Assembly: GCA_934121925.1 (NCBI GenBank) | Contig: CAKOVK010000001.1 | Location: 71,425-135,424, forward strand | Origin: an uncultured Clostridia bacterium | Lineage (GTDB): Bacteria > Bacillota > Clostridia > TANB77 > CAG-508 | Direction: 5' to 3' | Length of the DNA: 64,000 nucleotides | Shown: piece by piece, positions 1 through 9,201 of the stretch | How the letters are laid out: each line of letters begins with the position of its first letter | Position numbering within the stretch: position 1 is the first letter of the stretch | Translations under genes and position numbers: made by a program | The notes under the pieces: generated by a model | The model's input: only the letters and a program-made list of their open reading frames with translations | What the model was told of the DNA's origin: nothing | Databases searched by the model: none

Positions 1-1387
1 TATCTAGTTGCTCCCTTTCTGAATATGCTTTCCTTACTACTTTTTCTATACAGTCAAAATATTCTTTTCCTGTAAGTTCTTTTCCCAATATATATACTCT
101 TGAAAATTCTCCATTTTCTTCCATTGGAATACATCCATGAAATAATAGGTTTGAATTAAAGCATTTATATATCGAAGATTTAGAATATAAAAAAGCTATA
201 TGTTTATTAAGAGTTTCACTATTTTTGAATGATTCTTGTAGTCTATTTATTATTTCGTTTTCTTCTTTAGTTAATTTATATGGTTCTTTAGGATCAATTG
301 TTGGAAAATTTGTATCATTTAAATGATATACATTATCTCCTATTTTTATTGTTCCTTTATCATAGTCTACTTTGTCTAATAAAAGTCTTTCTTTCATTTC
401 ATATTCTGGATGTTCTTTTATAAGTTTTCCTTCTAATTTGAATTGTATTACTGCTATTGCCTTATGCAATTTTGCTATTGATATTTCGTCACTTCTTATG
501 TATTTGTTATAATCATAAATTTTAGGCATAAATTTCTCGCAATCATCATCCTGATATGTTTTTAAAGCAAATGTTGTAAGTGGTCTTATATTTATTCCAT
601 ATCCTTCTTCTAATGTATCTATATTGTCATATCTACTACATATTCTAATTACATTTGCTATACACGCTTTATTTCCACAAGCTGCTCCCATCCATAATAT
701 ATCATGATTTCCAAGTTCTATATCTAAACTATGGAAATTCATTAATGTATTCATTACTAATTTTGCATTAGGTCCTCTATCGAAAATATCTCCTATTACG
801 TGCAAATGATCTATTGCCATTCGTTTTATTAAATTGGATATTGCTACAATAAATTCATCTGCTCTATCTAACTCTATTATGGAACTTATTATTTGTCTAT
901 AATATGTTTCTTTATCTGGTCCACATCCTTGCAAATGTAGAAGTTCATCTATTATATAGTCAAATCCCTTTGGCATAGCTTTTCTTACTTTTGATCTTGT
1001 GTACTTTGAACTTACTTCTCTTGCTACTTCTATTAATCTATATAGTGTTATGCTATACCATTCTTTTAAATCCTCTGATGTTTTCTTTATTAATGTTAGT
1101 TTTTCTTCTGGATAATAAATTAATGTAGCCAAAGCACTTCTTTCACGCTCTGTTATTTGATTATCAAATATATCTTCTATTTTATTTTTTATTATTCCTG
1201 AGCCATTATTTAAGATATGTGAGAAAGAGCCATATTCCCCATGAATATCACTTAAAAAAAGCTCCGTCCCCTTTGGTAAATTAAGAATTGCTTGGAGATT
1301 AATTATTTCTTCTGCAACTTGACCTATATTATTATACTGCTTACTAAGAGTTTTTAAATGTCTCAATAGTTCTATATTATTTTCCAT
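1..1387 (-). CDS. fbp: Class III fructose-1,6-bisphosphatase (3' end outside window)
   Basis: Gluconeogenic enzyme that hydrolyses fructose 1,6-bisphosphate to fructose 6-phosphate in the cytoplasm. About 462 N-terminal residues are visible; the C-terminus lies beyond base 1. The translation shows the metallophosphatase blocks of the Firmicute class III family: SDIHGEYGSF near residue 46, GNHDILWMG and GDIFDRGPNA further on, which bind the two metals. The start is ATG at 1387, preceded by AGAGAGG. The leader contains a copy of the dispersed promoter-hairpin module (1511-1574). No in-frame CGG occurs in the visible part. The family assignment is secure. Confidence 0.93.
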   Translation of the reverse strand, partial: MENNIELLRHLKTLSKQYNNIGQVAEEIINLQAILNLPKGTELFLSDIHGEYGSFSHILNNGSGIIKNKIEDIFDNQITERERSALATLIYYPEEKLTLIKKTSEDLKEWYSITLYRLIEVAREVSSKYTRSKVRKAMPKGFDYIIDELLHLQGCGPDKETYYRQIISSIIELDRADEFIVAISNLIKRMAIDHLHVIGDIFDRGPNAKLVMNTLMNFHSLDIELGNHDILWMGAACGNKACIANVIRICSRYDNIDTLEEGYGINIRPLTTFALKTYQDDDCEKFMPKIYDYNKYIRSDEISIAKLHKAIAVIQFKLEGKLIKEHPEYEMKERLLLDKVDYDKGTIKIGDNVYHLNDTNFPTIDPKEPYKLTKEENEIINRLQESFKNSETLNKHIAFLYSKSSIYKCFNSNLLFHGCIPMEENGEFSRVYILGKELTGKEYFDCIEKVVRKAYSEREQLD

Positions 1388-1510
1388 TTTGAACCTCTCT
1401 ATTATATATAAATAATTACTTACTTATTTTAACATAAATAAAATATATTCTCAAGTCAAACAATTAATTCTTAATTTTTCATTAATAACAAAGTGATTTA
1501 ATTTGCCTCT

Positions 1511-1574
1511 TGTTATCGCTAATTTGACTTTCCGAATGAAACAAGGAAATCTCAAAGGCAATATTATAGTATAC
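1511..1574 (-). promoter_or_regulatory. Promoter-hairpin leader module, copy a (fbp)
   Basis: On the minus strand this reads a TATAAT-like -10 (ACTATAATATTGCC) and then a stem in which TTTGAGATTTCC pairs with GGAAA-GTCAAA around a short loop containing TTTCATTC. It lies between the terminator of the upstream lipoprotein gene and the fbp start. It is one of six related copies in the window. Confidence 0.6.
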
Positions 1575-1601
1575 AAAAAGAGCGTATTCAATACGCTCCT
1601 T
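1575..1601 (-). terminator. Rho-independent terminator after lipoprotein gene
   Basis: Perfect hairpin GAGCGTATT / AATACGCTC (1580-1588 with 1590-1598), followed on the minus strand by a T-run. Confidence 0.85.
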
Positions 1602-1648
1602 GTTTATTTCATATGTTATTTTTATTTGTGTAAATGTTTTTCAGATAT

Positions 1649-2065
1649 CTATTTTACTTTATATCCTTGTTCTTCAAGCTTTGCTTTTAAAGCATCTTTT
1701 GTCATTTCTTCATCGTTTGTTCCTTCTTGTTCTTCAAATGCTTTTGAATCCATTGTCATTATAACTTTTTTGTCATCTTGTTCTACTTTTAATCCTTCTA
1801 CTTCTTCACCAGCCATAGTCATTCCTAAATTTAATAAGCTATACATAGCATCTGCATTTGATTTATCTTCAAATTCATATGTCATTTTTACTTCATTAGC
1901 TTTATCATTTTTAAAAGTTATTTCAATTTTTTCATTGTATTTTCCGATTGTATCATCTTCTGAAGCTTTAGTTGCTACTAATTTATTTCCTCCACAACCA
2001 GTAAGTAAAACTAGCATTATACCTATGACTAGTACTAATGCTATATTTTTTATTGTTTTTTTCAT
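1649..2065 (-). CDS. Small secreted lipoprotein, function unknown
   Basis: A 138-residue protein with a type II signal peptide: charged N-terminus MKKTIK, a hydrophobic stretch and the lipobox LTGCGG, with Cys-24 as the predicted lipidated residue. It would be anchored to the outer face of the membrane. The mature part is acidic, without membrane segments, and ends EEQGYKVK. It somewhat resembles small YehR-like lipoproteins, but I cannot assign a family with certainty. It has a good GGGGGTG-type ribosome site and its own terminator, so it looks monocistronic, downstream of rimO on the same strand. Confidence 0.75.
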   Translation of the reverse strand: MKKTIKNIALVLVIGIMLVLLTGCGGNKLVATKASEDDTIGKYNEKIEITFKNDKANEVKMTYEFEDKSNADAMYSLLNLGMTMAGEEVEGLKVEQDDKKVIMTMDSKAFEEQEGTNDEEMTKDALKAKLEEQGYKVK

Positions 2066-2148
2066 TTTTTCACCCCCTTTTTTTGTTTATTTTATCATAA
2101 CAGTAAATTTCTTTCTACTATTTTACATTTTTTCATCAAATATATTTT

Positions 2149-3462
2149 TTATAGACACATTTCTCCAATTAAGTCGTAATCTTTCACATTAGTTATTTTA
2201 CATCTAACAAATTTTCCATTCATATTGTCTTTTGAATTTTTCAATATTACAACTCCATCTGTATCTGGTATATCCATATAGCTTCTTGCTATATAATATT
2301 TTCCATCAAATGTTTTATTTTCAATTAAAACTTCATATTCATTACCTATAAATTTTTTCAATTTTTCTGCTGATATTTCTTTTGCAATTTTCATAATTTG
2401 ATTATATCTTTTCTTTTTTGTATTATGATGTATTTGCTCTTTTAATCTAGCAGCTGGTGTTCCATCTTCTTTTGAATATATAAATACTCCTAGTTTATCA
2501 AAATATCCTTTTTTTACAAAATCGTATAATTTTTTAAAGTCTTCTTCTGTTTCTCCAGGAAATCCAACTATAAGAGAAGTTCTTAATATCACATCTGGTA
2601 TATTTTTCTTAATATCTTTGATTAATTTTTCTATTTTAGCTCCTGTAGTTTTTCTATTCATTCTTTTTAGTACACTATCTGATATATGTTGAATTGGTAT
2701 GTCAAAATAGTTACATATTTTATCATTATTTTTAACTGTTTGTATTAGTTCTTCTGTTATTGCTTCTGGATATGCATATAAAAATCTAACCCATTTTATT
2801 CCTTTTATTTCACATATTTTATTTAGCAACTCACTTAATTTATATCTCCCATATAAATCTTCGCCATATCTTGTTGTGTCTTGGGCAATTAGTATTAATT
2901 CTTCTATTCCCTTTTTGCTTAATTCTTCTGCTTCTTTTATAATATCTTCCATTGGTCTACTAACATATTTCCCACGTATATATGGTATAGCACAATATGT
3001 ACATTTATTATTACAACCTTCTGCTATCTTTAAGTAAGCTGTTTTATTTCCAGTACTTACTACTCTATCCATATAGTCTAACTGACTGCATGCGTTTACA
3101 TTTATTTTTTGATTTAGTAAATTTGATATTTTGTTCCAAAATTCATTATACTCATCAATTGTTATAAACAAATCGACTTCTGGTATGGCTTTTTGTAATT
3201 CTTCCTTATATCTTTGAACTAAGCATCCCATTACTACTAAGTATTTACAAATACCTGTTTCTTTATAATTTGCCATCTCTAATATTGTATCTATAGCTTC
3301 TTGTTTTGCGGATTCAATAAACCCACATGTATTGACTACAATGATCTCTGCTTTTTCTACATCATTTACTATTTCAAATTTATTGTTTTTAAATAAGCCT
3401 ATAGCCATTTCTGTATCTATTAGATTTTTAGAACATCCTAATGATATAAATCCTACTTTCAT
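2149..3462 (-). CDS. rimO: Ribosomal protein S12 methylthiotransferase RimO
   Basis: A radical-SAM methylthiotransferase of 437 residues, which attaches a methylthio group to a conserved Asp of ribosomal protein S12. The N-terminal UPF0004 domain starts MKVGFISLGCSKN and carries the cysteines of the auxiliary cluster (Cys-9, Cys-46 in NTCGF, Cys-80). The radical-SAM motif CNNKCTYC lies near residues 150-157, followed by IPYIRGKY, and a TRAM domain closes the protein. It is the last gene of a GT-pth-rng-rimO transcription unit. The stop of rng overlaps the ribosome site region of this gene. MiaB is the close alternative, but the sequence has the RimO-type N-terminus. Confidence 0.93.
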   Translation of the reverse strand: MKVGFISLGCSKNLIDTEMAIGLFKNNKFEIVNDVEKAEIIVVNTCGFIESAKQEAIDTILEMANYKETGICKYLVVMGCLVQRYKEELQKAIPEVDLFITIDEYNEFWNKISNLLNQKINVNACSQLDYMDRVVSTGNKTAYLKIAEGCNNKCTYCAIPYIRGKYVSRPMEDIIKEAEELSKKGIEELILIAQDTTRYGEDLYGRYKLSELLNKICEIKGIKWVRFLYAYPEAITEELIQTVKNNDKICNYFDIPIQHISDSVLKRMNRKTTGAKIEKLIKDIKKNIPDVILRTSLIVGFPGETEEDFKKLYDFVKKGYFDKLGVFIYSKEDGTPAARLKEQIHHNTKKKRYNQIMKIAKEISAEKLKKFIGNEYEVLIENKTFDGKYYIARSYMDIPDTDGVVILKNSKDNMNGKFVRCKITNVKDYDLIGEMCL

Positions 3463-3476
3463 TTTTTACTCCTCTA

Positions 3477-4676
3477 TTAATAGTCATCATTATTACACAT
3501 ATTTTTTCTTGTCATCTCTAGTAAGTTTAATTTTGTAAATCCTAATATTTGTGATTTTGTTCTATCACTTTTTAATTTATTTTCTAATATAGTTTTAATC
3601 TCATTTTTATTTTCTTCATCGTGCATATCTATATAATCTATAATTATTATTCCACCAATATCTCTTAGTCTTAACTGTTTTGCGATTTCTGTAGTTGCTT
3701 CTTTATTAACTTTAAAAACTGTTTGTTCCAAGTTTTTTGTACCTACATATTTACCAGTATTTACATCAATTGCAGTTAATGCTTCTGTTCTATCTATTGT
3801 TATAAAGCCTCCGCATTTAAGCCAAATTTTCCTATTATTTGTTTTTTCTAATTGACTTCTTAATGAATGCAAGTCTAGTAAATCTTCGTTTTCTCTTAAT
3901 TCTAATCTTATTTTATCATTCATTTCCATATTTTTTAATATTTCTTCTACATCTTTATAAGTTTTTTTGTCATTTACTATAACAGCATTCAAGTTTTGAT
4001 CTATTACATCTATTAATGTGCGTCTAAGAAGAGCTTTGTTATCATATATCAATTTAGGTTCATTTAGTTTATAAGACTCGTAATTTGTTTGTATTACTTT
4101 CCATCTTTTTATAAGTAATTCTAAATCTTTTTTTAGTATTTCTTCATCAATTCCATCACTTGATGTTCTTACAATGGCACCAGTTCCTTTTGGTAATATT
4201 TGCCTAACAGTTTTTATTAGTCTTTCTCTTTCTTTTTCATTTTCTACTTTTTGTGATACAGTTATAAATTCGCTGTTCGGCATAAAAACAACAAATCTTC
4301 CTGGTAAGTTTATATGTGTAGAAACTCTTGCTCCCTTACTTTCTGTACCATCTCTTTTTACTTGCACTAATATTTTCATATTTGGTTTTATTATATCATT
4401 TATGTTGCAGTTGTTAATTTTTTCTTCTACATTAGTTTTTGTTTCATCTTCTTTTGGTAACAAATCTTTTAACCTTATAAATGTATTTCTTTTGTCCCCA
4501 ATATCTATAAAAGCAGATTGCATTCCTTTCAATACATTTTGTACTTTTCCACAATATATATTTCCTTCTAATCTTTGATGATTTTCATGCTCTTCATGTT
4601 TTTCTACTAAAATTCCATTTTCTACTAACATTATACTTTTTTTATCTGGTTCTTTGTTTATTATAAGTTCTAACAT
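3477..4676 (-). CDS. rng: Ribonuclease G/E family endoribonuclease, short form
   Basis: A single-strand-specific endoribonuclease of the RNase E/G family, for rRNA maturation and mRNA turnover. The S1 domain lies near the N-terminus (GNIYCGKVQNVL, QSAFIDIGD). The catalytic DNase I-like part includes GFITIDRTEALTAIDVNTG, with the metal-binding aspartates, and GGIIIIDYIDM. At 399 residues it ends immediately after LLEMTRKN. The CPxC zinc-link and the small C-terminal domain that normally follow are missing. The stop lies close to the rimO ribosome site, so the end is tightly packed. No CGG frameshift explains the short end. Confidence 0.88.
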   Translation of the reverse strand: MLELIINKEPDKKSIMLVENGILVEKHEEHENHQRLEGNIYCGKVQNVLKGMQSAFIDIGDKRNTFIRLKDLLPKEDETKTNVEEKINNCNINDIIKPNMKILVQVKRDGTESKGARVSTHINLPGRFVVFMPNSEFITVSQKVENEKERERLIKTVRQILPKGTGAIVRTSSDGIDEEILKKDLELLIKRWKVIQTNYESYKLNEPKLIYDNKALLRRTLIDVIDQNLNAVIVNDKKTYKDVEEILKNMEMNDKIRLELRENEDLLDLHSLRSQLEKTNNRKIWLKCGGFITIDRTEALTAIDVNTGKYVGTKNLEQTVFKVNKEATTEIAKQLRLRDIGGIIIIDYIDMHDEENKNEIKTILENKLKSDRTKSQILGFTKLNLLEMTRKNMCNNDDY

Positions 4677-4686
4677 ACTGTCTCCT

Positions 4687-5244
4687 TTAATTAAATTTAT
4701 TCATTGCTTTATCAATTCCATTTTCTAGAATTTCTATTACTGCTTGTGCTGCTCTTTGTGTACTTTCTACAAGTATTTCTTTTTCTCTTTTAGGAATTTG
4801 TCCTATTACATAGTTTATCATATCACTTTTATTTTCTGGTGTTCCTATTCCAACACGTACTCTTGGGAACTCTTCTGTTTTTAAGTTTTGGATTACAGAT
4901 TTCATTCCATTATGAGTTCCACTACTTCCTTTTGGTTTTAATCTTATATCTCCTATTTTTAAATCCATATCATCGTATATTACTATTATATTTTTGTTAG
5001 AAATTTTATAAAATCTTTTAAACTGTATTACACTCTCTCCACTCAGATTCATATACGTTTGTGGTTTTACTAAAATTACTTTTTTGCTATTAATTTCACC
5101 CATTCCATATAAGGCATTAAATTTAGATTTCGTTACTTTTATATCTGTAATTTTTGTTATTTCATTAATCACATCAAATCCCATATTATGCCTTGTATTT
5201 GCATATTCATTTTCAGGATTTCCAAGTCCTACTATTAGATACAT
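4687..5244 (-). CDS. pth: Peptidyl-tRNA hydrolase
   Basis: Releases peptides from peptidyl-tRNA dropped by stalled ribosomes. The 185-residue protein has the family length and motifs: GLGNPENEYANTRHNMGF at the N-terminus with the catalytic His, KPQTYMNLSG, and DDMDLKIGDIRLKPKGSSGTHNGMKS. It lies 10 bases upstream of rng and 10 bases downstream of the glycosyltransferase, so co-transcription is likely. Confidence 0.95.
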   Translation of the reverse strand: MYLIVGLGNPENEYANTRHNMGFDVINEITKITDIKVTKSKFNALYGMGEINSKKVILVKPQTYMNLSGESVIQFKRFYKISNKNIIVIYDDMDLKIGDIRLKPKGSSGTHNGMKSVIQNLKTEEFPRVRVGIGTPENKSDMINYVIGQIPKREKEILVESTQRAAQAVIEILENGIDKAMNKFN

Positions 5245-5254
5245 ACTTCTCCTT

Positions 5255-6439
5255 CTATAAACAATTTTTATATAATTCTATTATTTTATCTATTATTTGT
5301 TTTGTCGAATAGTTATTTTTTATATATTCTGCAATTTCTTCATTTTTATATTTTTCTTTTTCACTTAAAGTTTTAATTATCCCATTAGCTAGTGCTTGAG
5401 GATTTTCTTTTTCTACGACTAATCCAAATTCTTTCTTCATAAATCCATTCATTGCTTCTATGTTAGTAACTACTACAGGTGTTCCACAAGCTAAAGCCTC
5501 AATAAGTACTAAAGCCAAGCCTTCATATCTAGAAGATAAAACTGTAACATCTGCAATATTATATAATTCATTAAGTTCCGTTTGTGTTTTTGCACCTAGA
5601 AAAAATACGTTTTTTAATTTTAATTTTTTTGCTAATTCTTCCAATTCCTTATGCAATATTCCTTCTCCCGCTATAAGTGTCACTATATTCTCTTTTTCAT
5701 ATATCTTTGCTGCCTTTAGTAATATATCAATTCCTTTCACATGAACTAACCTACCTGAAAGCAAGACTATATTATCATATTTATTAGTTATTCCTAATTT
5801 GTTTAAAATTAACTGTTTGTCATATTTCTTCCTAGAAAAAATTTCCTGATCATAACCATTTACTATAGTAATAGACTTATTCTTCGCATAGGGAAATCTT
5901 TGCAAAACTTGCTCATTATTGCTTTGTGAAATTGTAACAATGTTTTCACATTTTTCTACTGCATTACTACAATATCTATGAAATTGCTCCCATAAATCAT
6001 ATCCTATTATATCAGTTCCATGAGAAGAAACTATTGTTGGTATATTAAATTCAGTTGCTATACTAGATAGTATCCAAATATGTCCAGAATGTATTATGTC
6101 AGGTTTAAAAGTATTTACTATTTCTCCAATTTTTGCTCTAAAAGCATTTTCGTATTTATTAAGCTGTTCTTCTGTTAATTGTCCAAAAGTAAAAGCGCTT
6201 CTTGGATGTGTTGTAAAACAAGGAAAGTTAAATGGTAACTGTCCTGGTATTTCTTCTTTGTACTTGAAAAATACTGGATTTATTTTTACTCCTTCTATTT
6301 GTTCTATTTTTGTTGTATTTTCTGGAATAATTATTTGCACTTCATGTCCTGAATCTCTTAAGCTTTTTGCAAGGTTTTTAGTATATATTCCACTTCCTCC
6401 ACCTTGAAGTGGAAATTGATTTATTAATAACACCCTCAT
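5255..6439 (-). CDS. GT4-family glycosyltransferase
   Basis: A retaining GT-B glycosyltransferase of about 394 residues. The N-terminal domain has a glycine-rich loop, FPLQGGGSGIYTKNLAKSL. The C-terminal nucleotide-sugar domain has GRLVHVKGIDILLKA and SSRYEGLALVLIEALACGTPVV, with the E-x7-E pair typical of GT4. The substrate cannot be predicted. I chose ATG at 6439 rather than TTG at 6451 because GGAG lies 6 bases before the ATG. It heads the operon with pth, rng and rimO, and its leader contains dispersed module copy b. Confidence 0.86.
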   Translation of the reverse strand: MRVLLINQFPLQGGGSGIYTKNLAKSLRDSGHEVQIIIPENTTKIEQIEGVKINPVFFKYKEEIPGQLPFNFPCFTTHPRSAFTFGQLTEEQLNKYENAFRAKIGEIVNTFKPDIIHSGHIWILSSIATEFNIPTIVSSHGTDIIGYDLWEQFHRYCSNAVEKCENIVTISQSNNEQVLQRFPYAKNKSITIVNGYDQEIFSRKKYDKQLILNKLGITNKYDNIVLLSGRLVHVKGIDILLKAAKIYEKENIVTLIAGEGILHKELEELAKKLKLKNVFFLGAKTQTELNELYNIADVTVLSSRYEGLALVLIEALACGTPVVVTNIEAMNGFMKKEFGLVVEKENPQALANGIIKTLSEKEKYKNEEIAEYIKNNYSTKQIIDKIIELYKNCL

Positions 6440-6613
6440 ATTATGCTCCAATTAATTTTATCTAATGTTATTAATATATCATATTTATCAGTTTTTGACA
6501 ATATTTTACACAAACGATTTAAACTATTTTATGTTCTTTCATTCACATGCTTTTAATCATAGTATCTTCTTTTTTTGAATATTTTAAAGAACAAAGCACT
6601 ACTTTAACCACTC

Positions 6614-6680
6614 TTTGTTCTCGCCGATTTGAGTTTCTGAATGAAATGAGGAAATTTCAAAGGCAATAGCGATTATAGCA
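6614..6680 (-). promoter_or_regulatory. Promoter-hairpin leader module, copy b (GT4 operon)
   Basis: On the minus strand, TGCTATAATCGC forms an extended -10. It is followed by GCC-TTTGAAATTTCC, a short loop, and GAAACTCAAA-TCGGC, which can fold into a long stem. It sits between the divIVA terminator and the glycosyltransferase start. Confidence 0.62.
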
Positions 6681-6689
6681 TATAATAAA

Positions 6690-6733
6690 CAGACCTCTTT
6701 TGTCTGAAATTATATCCAGTCAAAAGAGGTCTG
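6690..6733 (-). terminator. Terminator after divIVA
   Basis: A 13-bp perfect hairpin CAGACCTCTTTTG / CAAAAGAGGTCTG, T-rich on both sides and so possibly bidirectional. Confidence 0.85.
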
Positions 6734-6751
6734 CATTTATTTTTTTATAGT

Positions 6752-7201
6752 TTAATCTTCTTTTATATCTTTTAGTATTTCTAATTGAGATATTAATAGT
6801 GATTCCATTTTTGCCTTATATACATCAAATTGTTTTTTCAAATCTTCTAGTTCCTTTTGTTTGCTAAATATCTGTGTATTTAGTTCGTCAACAGATGTTT
6901 TAGCCTGATATTCAGCATCTTTTATAATTTGTTCAGCCTGTTGTTTTGCAACAGCCGTAATTTCATCTGCTGTTTTTTGAGCCATAACTAATGTATTTTG
7001 TAATGTATTTTCTATATTTTTGTATTTTCCAACATTGTTGTCTAGTTCTTCTCTTTGTGCTTTTAATTCTGCATTTTCTTTATATATTTTACCATACTCT
7101 AATGTTAATTCATCTAAAAAGTCATCCACTTCATTTACATTATATCCACCTAATTTTTGTTTACCAAATCTTTTGTTTTCTATATCTAATGGCGTTATCA
7201 T
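6752..7201 (-). CDS. divIVA: DivIVA domain cell-division/polarity protein
   Basis: A 149-residue coiled-coil protein that recognises negatively curved membrane and recruits division or polarity partners. The N-terminal lipid-binding region MITPLDIENKRFGKQKLGGYNVNEVDDFLDEL is diagnostic; the rest is a long heptad-rich coiled coil. The start at 7201 is preferred over an upstream in-frame one because AAAGGAGG precedes it and family members begin at MITP. It is the last gene of the mutL-miaA-hlyD-sepF-divIVA cluster. Confidence 0.92.
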   Translation of the reverse strand: MITPLDIENKRFGKQKLGGYNVNEVDDFLDELTLEYGKIYKENAELKAQREELDNNVGKYKNIENTLQNTLVMAQKTADEITAVAKQQAEQIIKDAEYQAKTSVDELNTQIFSKQKELEDLKKQFDVYKAKMESLLISQLEILKDIKED

Positions 7202-7263
7202 ATTTTTTCCTCCTTTTATTAATAGAAAAGGGCATACATGTATGCCCAATTTATTTAAATTAA

Positions 7264-7746
7264 TTAATTATTTCTAAGCCATGAAACAGATAATTTACTT
7301 TTTATTTCTTCCCTTGCCAAATCGCTTGCTATTTCATAATTTATTGGTGCAACTAAGAATATAGCATTTGATACCTTTTGAATATGTCCATCTAATGCAT
7401 GAACTGCTCCACTAATAAAGTCTACTATTCTTCTTGCAACATCTTTGTTTACATATTCTAAGTTTACTATAACCGATTTTTTTTCTTTCAAATAATTACA
7501 AATTTCCTCTGATTGTTCAAAACTTGTTGGTTGGGTAATAACCATTCTTACTTGTTGTGGTGTAGGCATACTTACAACTTTACTTTTCCTTCCAAAAAAG
7601 CCTTTTTCTTCTGGTTCTTCTTCTGGTTCTGAATCCTTATCATAATTGTATGTATATACATTATCGTTTTCATTTTCTACTTCTTCTTCTGAGCCTGTAT
7701 CTACTCCTAAAAAATCCCATACTTTATTCATAATTGCTCCTGCCAT
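7264..7746 (-). CDS. sepF: Cell division protein SepF
   Basis: A 160-residue FtsZ-binding, membrane-associated division protein. The N-terminal amphipathic segment (MNKVWDFLGVD) and acidic linker are followed by the conserved DUF552 core (VVSMPTPQQVRMVITQPTSFEQSEEI, VIVNLEYVNKDVARRIVDFISGAVHALDG). Either ATG at 7746 (preceded by AGGGGG) or the internal ATG five codons later (preceded by AGGAG) could be the start. It is placed just before divIVA, as in many Gram-positive division clusters. Confidence 0.93.
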   Translation of the reverse strand: MAGAIMNKVWDFLGVDTGSEEEVENENDNVYTYNYDKDSEPEEEPEEKGFFGRKSKVVSMPTPQQVRMVITQPTSFEQSEEICNYLKEKKSVIVNLEYVNKDVARRIVDFISGAVHALDGHIQKVSNAIFLVAPINYEIASDLAREEIKSKLSVSWLRNN

Positions 7747-7882
7747 TTATATTAACCCCCTAAAAAATTTCTCCTTAGTAATTTACTATTACTAGTATCT
7801 TACTTTTTTAACTTGTTGTCAATAGTTTTCGTTCCCTTGTAATTAAATCTTAATGTTTTTGTAATAGTTTTGTAATATTTTA

Positions 7883-9142
7883 TTATTGTTCTATATCTTT
7901 TAGATTTGGATTAATAACTACCTCATCATATATAGATATTTTTCTCATGTTATTAATATCAGTATCATCGTACCCCATACTTTTTAAGTCATCATAAGCA
8001 TAGGTTCCTACTATGCAATAATTATCACTTTCCTTTAATATTTTTACTAGTATTTTATTATAATATCCTGCTCTATTTCTAACCACATAACTTAATCCGT
8101 TATCATATATAATTGCAGACTTCGGTATTTTTAGTCCTTCATATTTCCACCAAACTATATCGAGTGTTACTTTCCTATAGTCTATTAATTTTTCGACACA
8201 ATCGCTTATTCTGAAAACAATTAAAACTGATCCGTCTTCTTGATTACTTAAATATTGTACAGTTGCTTTTATTTCGTCTTGTGTAGATAATCTTAATGTT
8301 ACTTTTCTACCAACTTTTGTCTCCATTGCCTCTTTAGAATTCGTTATTGTAGCTATATAACATTCATAATTATTTATAACTTTCCCCATCTGATTGCTCG
8401 TTGTAACAATTTGTCCAGTTTTTAACTCTAGGTTATCTAGTTTTTCTTTATTTAAATCATTGAAATTGTCTGGCGTTAAGATTTCTTCTAAATTATCTAC
8501 TCTATATGAAATAACTCCACTCATCGGAGCTTTTACATATTCCGAATTCTTTTTTAATTCAGATTGATATTTTTCTTTTTCCTTAATGAGGCTATTAATA
8601 TAAGTACCTGCTTGACTCGATTCACCTGCTATCTTAGATTTTTTTATTATATATGTATCTATATCTTTTTTATTTTCATTAATTTCCTGAATATTATTTT
8701 TATATTTTAATCCATCTATCTTATTTTCTATTTGATTTTCTATAGCTTTAGCATCCCTTGGAAACAAATCTGTTTTTCCTACCATAGCTTCCTGTATCTT
8801 ATTATTCAGTTCTTTTATATCCTCATTTAGTTTTTCTTCATTGCTACCATAATATCTAAATATATAGTCTCCTTTTGCTACTTTTTCTCCTTCTGTTTTT
8901 ATTTGATATATTCCGTTTTGATAATTTTCTCCCTTTACTACCTTTTCGTCTCTTATAACATAACCAGTTGCACTTTCTTCTGATGATATAAAACCATTTT
9001 CTACGACTGAAACATCTGTAGGAGCAATTACTAAACTTACAACTTTATATAAAACATATACTATAATTAAAACTATTATTAACAATAATAATCTACCTAG
9101 AAATTTATTTTTTATTTCTTTGTTTTCTATTCTTTTCTTCAA
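7883..9142 (-). CDS. HlyD-like membrane-anchored adaptor protein
   Basis: A 419-residue protein with one N-terminal membrane helix (residues about 16-38) and a large outside domain. It has a biotinyl-lipoyl-like region (YVIRDEKVVKGENYQNG, TEGEKVAKGDYIFRYYG), a coiled-coil hairpin in the middle and a beta-rich C-terminus. This is the HlyD/RND-adaptor architecture found in clostridia next to sepF, where its partner is not well defined. No transporter is adjacent. The family is fairly clear; the function is inferred only. Confidence 0.75.
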   Translation of the reverse strand: MKKRIENKEIKNKFLGRLLLLIIVLIIVYVLYKVVSLVIAPTDVSVVENGFISSEESATGYVIRDEKVVKGENYQNGIYQIKTEGEKVAKGDYIFRYYGSNEEKLNEDIKELNNKIQEAMVGKTDLFPRDAKAIENQIENKIDGLKYKNNIQEINENKKDIDTYIIKKSKIAGESSQAGTYINSLIKEKEKYQSELKKNSEYVKAPMSGVISYRVDNLEEILTPDNFNDLNKEKLDNLELKTGQIVTTSNQMGKVINNYECYIATITNSKEAMETKVGRKVTLRLSTQDEIKATVQYLSNQEDGSVLIVFRISDCVEKLIDYRKVTLDIVWWKYEGLKIPKSAIIYDNGLSYVVRNRAGYYNKILVKILKESDNYCIVGTYAYDDLKSMGYDDTDINNMRKISIYDEVVINPNLKDIEQ

Positions 9143-9201
9143 ATTTAACCTCCAATTTTTTTCATGAATTTATGATTAATTCTAAGAAAATTATTAGCTA
9201 C

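Noticed and set aside
1503..2192. Long plus-strand ORFs opposite lipoprotein, pilus, purA and aspS genes
   Set aside because: They are shadows of real minus-strand genes, rich in Phe/Ser/Leu from antisense AT-rich codons, and lack ribosome sites.
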